A stretch of 64,000 nucleotides of DNA, taken from the NCBI RefSeq assembly GCF_050485565.1, contig NZ_JBJHBQ010000001.1, positions 409,494-473,493 of the forward strand. The letters are read 5' to 3'. This document shows positions 60,895 through 64,000 of the stretch, in pieces. The DNA is from Glycocaulis sp050485565. Lineage in GTDB: Bacteria > Pseudomonadota > Alphaproteobacteria > Caulobacterales > Maricaulaceae. The first letter of the stretch is position 1; every line of letters begins with the position of its first letter. The position numbers were made by a program, and so were the translations under genes. The notes under the pieces are model-generated. The model did no database searches. It was not told where the DNA came from and saw only the letters and a list, made by a program, of their open reading frames with translations.

Positions 60895-62342
60895 TGGCCG
60901 CACGCTACCAGCCCGATCCGCGCTTTTCCGCGCTGGGCGGGGAATTTGCCGATCCGGTGGAGCCCGCCAGCTTCCCCGCAAGCATAGAGCGCTGGTGGAA
61001 TACACGCTGGGCTAAAGCGGTGGGGCTGGGCGATCTGGATGCGGCCGCGCGCGCGGCGCATTTTCACCGCTTCGAGCCTTTGCCCGGCAATCAGGAAAAG
61101 CCACTGGCGCTGCGCTATCACGGCCATCAGTTCCGCACCTATAATCCCCAGATCGGCGACGGGCGCGGCTTCCTCTTCGCGCAGGTGCGCGATGATGAGG
61201 GCCGCCTGCTGGATTTCGGCACCAAGGGATCGGGCCAGACACCGTTCTCACGCACGGGCGATGGCCGTCTGACCCTTAAAGGTGCGGTGCGCGAGCTGCT
61301 GGCCGCTGAAATGCTGGAAGCGCGCGGCGTCTACACCTCCAAAACTTTCGCCATTTTCGAAACCGGAGAAGAGCTGCACCGGGGCGATGAGCCGAGCCCC
61401 ACGCGGTCTGCGGTGATGACGCGGCTCTCCCATTCGCATGTCCGCATCGGCATGTTTCAGCGCCATGCCTATTTCAACCGGCCCGACCTTGTCGAAGCGC
61501 TGATGGACTATGCGATTGAGCATTTCCATCCACAGGCCGCAGGCGGCGATACGCCCGCGCGTGCCGCCAGCTTTCTTGAGCACGCCACTGCCGCGCTGGC
61601 CCGGCTGGCCGCGCAATGGATGGCGGCGGGGTTTGTCCATGGCGTGCTCAATACCGACAATCTGGTGGTGACGGGCGAGAGCTTTGACTACGGGCCGTGG
61701 CGTTTCCTGCCCTATTTCGAACCGGGCTTCACGGCAGCCTATTTCGATGAGGGCGGGCTTTATGCCTATGGCCGCCAGCCGGAATCCGTCCTGTGGGCGC
61801 TGGAGCAGCTGGCTGGCGCGCTCTCGCTGATTGGCGAGGAAGACAGCCTCATCAAGGCGCTGATGACCTTCCCCGACCAGTACCGCTCCGCGCTCTACGA
61901 AGCCTGGCACAGACGGCTTGGCATAGCGCCGCTTGGCGGCGAGGCGGACGGGGCCTTCCTCACATCCCTGCTGCGCTTCATGCATGAGAGCCAGCTGCCC
62001 TTTGAAGGCGTGGTCTTCGACTGGTTTGGCGGCATGGCCTCGAAGGACCGCGCTTTCGCTGGCCCACGCGGGCAGCACTACCGCTCTCAAGGGTTTGAAG
62101 CAGCACTGGAAGCGTTTGGCGCGCGCGAAACCGTACGCCCTGAGCGCCTGTCCCATGCCTATTTCGCGAAAAGCGAGCCAGCGGACATGGTGTTCGAGAC
62201 CATGGAGGCCGCCTGGGCGCCGATTGCGCAGAGCGATGACTGGTCCGCGCTGCATGCCCTGCTGGGCAGGGTCACCGACGCCCGTGAGGGCTATGATCTG
62301 GGGCGGGGACGCAGCGGGTTCTTAAGCGGGGCGGCACCATGA
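60894..62342 (+). CDS. selO: Protein adenylyltransferase SelO (YdiU family)
   Basis: 482 residues with YHGHQFRTYNPQIGDGRGF, DFGTKGSGQTPFSRTGDGR and the pseudokinase core FVHGVLNTDNLVVTGESFDYGPW (split here into HGVLNTDN and SFDYGPW). SelO transfers AMP from ATP to proteins in oxidative stress. It is bacterial-length, and no C-terminal CxxC/Sec motif is visible at the end. The stop overlaps the pgeF start by four bases. Confidence 0.94.
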   Translation: MAARYQPDPRFSALGGEFADPVEPASFPASIERWWNTRWAKAVGLGDLDAAARAAHFHRFEPLPGNQEKPLALRYHGHQFRTYNPQIGDGRGFLFAQVRDDEGRLLDFGTKGSGQTPFSRTGDGRLTLKGAVRELLAAEMLEARGVYTSKTFAIFETGEELHRGDEPSPTRSAVMTRLSHSHVRIGMFQRHAYFNRPDLVEALMDYAIEHFHPQAAGGDTPARAASFLEHATAALARLAAQWMAAGFVHGVLNTDNLVVTGESFDYGPWRFLPYFEPGFTAAYFDEGGLYAYGRQPESVLWALEQLAGALSLIGEEDSLIKALMTFPDQYRSALYEAWHRRLGIAPLGGEADGAFLTSLLRFMHESQLPFEGVVFDWFGGMASKDRAFAGPRGQHYRSQGFEAALEAFGARETVRPERLSHAYFAKSEPADMVFETMEAAWAPIAQSDDWSALHALLGRVTDAREGYDLGRGRSGFLSGAAP

Positions 62343-63124
62343 ACAGGCTGGAATTTCTGTTCGGTGACAGTCTGGGTGAGGGCATTGTCCATGCCTTCAC
62401 CACGCGCGCGGGCGGGGTCAGCGAAGGCCCGTTTGATAGCCTCAATCTCAGCTGGTCGCGCGGCGATAACAAGGATCATGTCGCGCAGAACCGGGCGCGG
62501 GTGGCCCGCGCGCTGGGTGTTACCCGGCTGGTCTTTGCCAATCAGGTGCATGGCGACACGGTACTGAAAGCCGATGGACCGCCAGAAGGCTGGTCGGTGG
62601 GCGAGGGCGATGCGCTGATCACCAACCAGAGCGGCTTTGCGCTTTGTACGCAGGTTGCCGACTGCGTGCCCCTGCTCCTGCATGATCCGGTCAATCATGC
62701 CATTGGTGCCATCCATTCAGGCTGGCGCAGCACGGTAAAGAATATCACCGCGCGCACGATCGAGGCGATGGGCGCGGCCTATGGCAGCCGGCCGGAAAGT
62801 TTGCGTGCCGCTATCGGCCCGGCAATCTCAAAGGCGCATTATCGCGTCGGACCGGAGGTGCTGGATGCCTTCAAGGCGCTGTTTGGAACGCTCGACGAGC
62901 GCCTTGTCGGTGCGAGAGACGCCGAAGGCGGGGCGGGGCTGGATGTGGCTGAAGGCGTCCACCGCCAGCTCCTGTCAGCCGGTGTGACGCAAGACCATAT
63001 CAGCCGCATCCGCGCCTGCACCTTCGCCGATGAGGACCGCTTTTTCTCTTCAAGGCGCGCCGCGCGCGACGGCCATGCCGGCCAGTTCGGCGGCCAGTGC
63101 GGGATCATCGCGCTGAGAGGGTGA
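62339..63124 (+). CDS. pgeF: Peptidoglycan editing factor PgeF (laccase-domain/YfiH family)
   Basis: 261 residues. VHAFTTRAGGVSEGPFDSLN at the start, VFANQVHGDT, and the zinc site DCVPLLLHDP and IGAIHSGWRSTVKNI. YfiH-family enzymes have been described as purine nucleoside-active and as removing misincorporated residues from peptidoglycan precursors. The ATG overlaps selO. Confidence 0.93.
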   Translation: MNRLEFLFGDSLGEGIVHAFTTRAGGVSEGPFDSLNLSWSRGDNKDHVAQNRARVARALGVTRLVFANQVHGDTVLKADGPPEGWSVGEGDALITNQSGFALCTQVADCVPLLLHDPVNHAIGAIHSGWRSTVKNITARTIEAMGAAYGSRPESLRAAIGPAISKAHYRVGPEVLDAFKALFGTLDERLVGARDAEGGAGLDVAEGVHRQLLSAGVTQDHISRIRACTFADEDRFFSSRRAARDGHAGQFGGQCGIIALRG

Positions 63125-63254
63125 GGCCGGGCACTGCGGACAATCGCCCGCTGGCCGCGCCATTGCCGTTCCATGACAATAACTTAACATGCCTGCCGGG
63201 CGGGTGGTGACTAGGCTAGATTTTCCGGTCCATCACAGAAAAGTTCCCTCTGAC

Positions 63255-64000
63255 ATGATTATCCCTTTTGCGCTGGCAGCGTCGCTCGCCCTGTCGTCGG
63301 CATTCGCCCTGACTGAAGCTGCCCCTGCTCCACCACCAGCGCCCGATTTCAGCGCCGAGCGCGATCCGTTCGAGCTGGACTGGACAAGCCCGGCGCCGGG
63401 TATCTGGACCGGAGTGCGGCCGCAATCGGCGCGCCTGCCTGTCACCGGCACGAGCGTTATCGTGATCGGCGAGACCGGCGTTCTGGTCTTCGATGGGGGA
63501 GGCACGCCCCAGCAGGCCGAGCGTGTAGCGGAGAAAATCCGCAGCGAAACGGACCTGCCCGTTACCCATATCGCCATCAGTCACTGGCACGGGGATCATC
63601 ATCTGGGCATCGCCCCGCTGCGCGCGGCATGGCCGGACGCTGTTACCGTCAGTCACAGCTTCACCCGCGCCGTCATGGACAGCACGCTTATGGATTCCGC
63701 ACGCAATCCGGAAGCCACGCCGCCGGGCGCATTTCAGGCGCAGCTGGAAGGCGCGCTCGCCAATCCGGACCTTGCTGCACACAACCGGGCCTGGCTGGAA
63801 CAGGCGCTCCAGTGGGCAGAGTTGATCGAGGAGCAGGTGCGCATTTCGCGGATACCGCAGATTGATGAGGTGTTCGAGGAGAGTCTGGAGATCGATCTGG
63901 GCGGACGGGCCGTACGGCTTGTTCACTTCGGCCCCGGCAATACCAAGGGAGACATCATGCTGCACGTGCCGGATGCACGTTTCATCGCCGCCGGCGACGC
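63255..64000 (+). CDS. Metallo-beta-lactamase-fold hydrolase, C-terminus beyond the window
   Basis: At least 248 residues from the ATG at 63255; the frame is open to the window end. A signal peptide (MIIPFALAASLALSSAFA) is followed by a mature domain with VIVIGETGVLVFDGGGTP and the metal motif ISHWHGDHHLG (H-x-H-x-D-H). Then VHFGPGNTKGDIM holds the second-site region. It is an exported MBL-fold hydrolase of quinoprotein-relay or lactamase type. The substrate is unknown. Confidence 0.9.
   Translation, partial: MIIPFALAASLALSSAFALTEAAPAPPPAPDFSAERDPFELDWTSPAPGIWTGVRPQSARLPVTGTSVIVIGETGVLVFDGGGTPQQAERVAEKIRSETDLPVTHIAISHWHGDHHLGIAPLRAAWPDAVTVSHSFTRAVMDSTLMDSARNPEATPPGAFQAQLEGALANPDLAAHNRAWLEQALQWAELIEEQVRISRIPQIDEVFEESLEIDLGGRAVRLVHFGPGNTKGDIMLHVPDARFIAAGD

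Overview
This is a GC-rich alphaproteobacterial chromosome segment. The L21 protein with a long C-terminal extension, the F1 operon atpHAGDC without the F0 genes, the rpmA-obgE-nadD-rsfS-rlmH-envC-ctpA-yibQ-rppH gene order and the TonB receptors suggest a Caulobacterales/Maricaulales (Hyphomonadaceae or Maricaulaceae) relative. That placement is inference, because no rRNA gene is present.

Layout. From 1 to 8.5 kb there is a tightly packed minus-strand operon (TonB receptor, serine hydrolase, enolase-superfamily racemase, DUF1611 acetyltransferase, permease, and one gene cut by the window edge). A divergent XRE-cupin regulator faces it. This looks like scavenging of D-glutamate or muropeptides. 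From 8.5 to 20.6 kb lie tRNA-Ser(CGA) and a long plus-strand housekeeping run: rplU, rpmA, a GNAT gene, obgE, nadD, egtD, rsfS, rlmH, an EnvC-like gene, ctpA, a YibQ-like gene, rppH and a second membrane-anchored serine hydrolase. From 20.6 to 28.4 kb lie the ATP synthase F1 operon and priA. From 28.5 to 38 kb lie DUF484-xerC, a small membrane protein with its winged-helix regulator, an anion symporter, an AT-rich orphan gene, a CHCC zinc-finger protein, an ABC ATPase, and a K+/H+ antiporter fused to a Bax-like glucosaminidase-type domain that lacks its catalytic glutamate.

From 38.1 to about 52.8 kb there is an accessory island abutting tRNA-Arg(CCG). Its first part is an operon of two tyrosine recombinases, a 64-residue protein and a large serine recombinase, each overlapping the next by 4 bases. 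Next come an excisionase-like protein and two paralogous proteins of unknown family. After IS5-family debris there is a divergent defence-like module: HTH, C5 DNA methyltransferase, Vsr nuclease and an unknown 240-residue protein on one strand; a small protein, an 825-residue GHKL (MutL/MORC-type) ATPase and an unknown 167-residue protein on the other. An intact IS630 element closes the region.

From 52.9 to 64 kb the chromosome resumes: a TAP-like hydrolase, DUF6481 and spermidine-synthase-like proteins, a GDP-mannose pyrophosphorylase fused to an AGE-type domain, UDP-glucose dehydrogenase, an HSL esterase, SelO, PgeF and a metallo-beta-lactamase-fold protein that runs off the end.

The strongest candidates for undescribed biology are the GHKL-ATPase/C5-methyltransferase/Vsr module, the mixed tyrosine-plus-serine recombinase operon, and the antiporter joined to a degenerate peptidoglycan-hydrolase domain.
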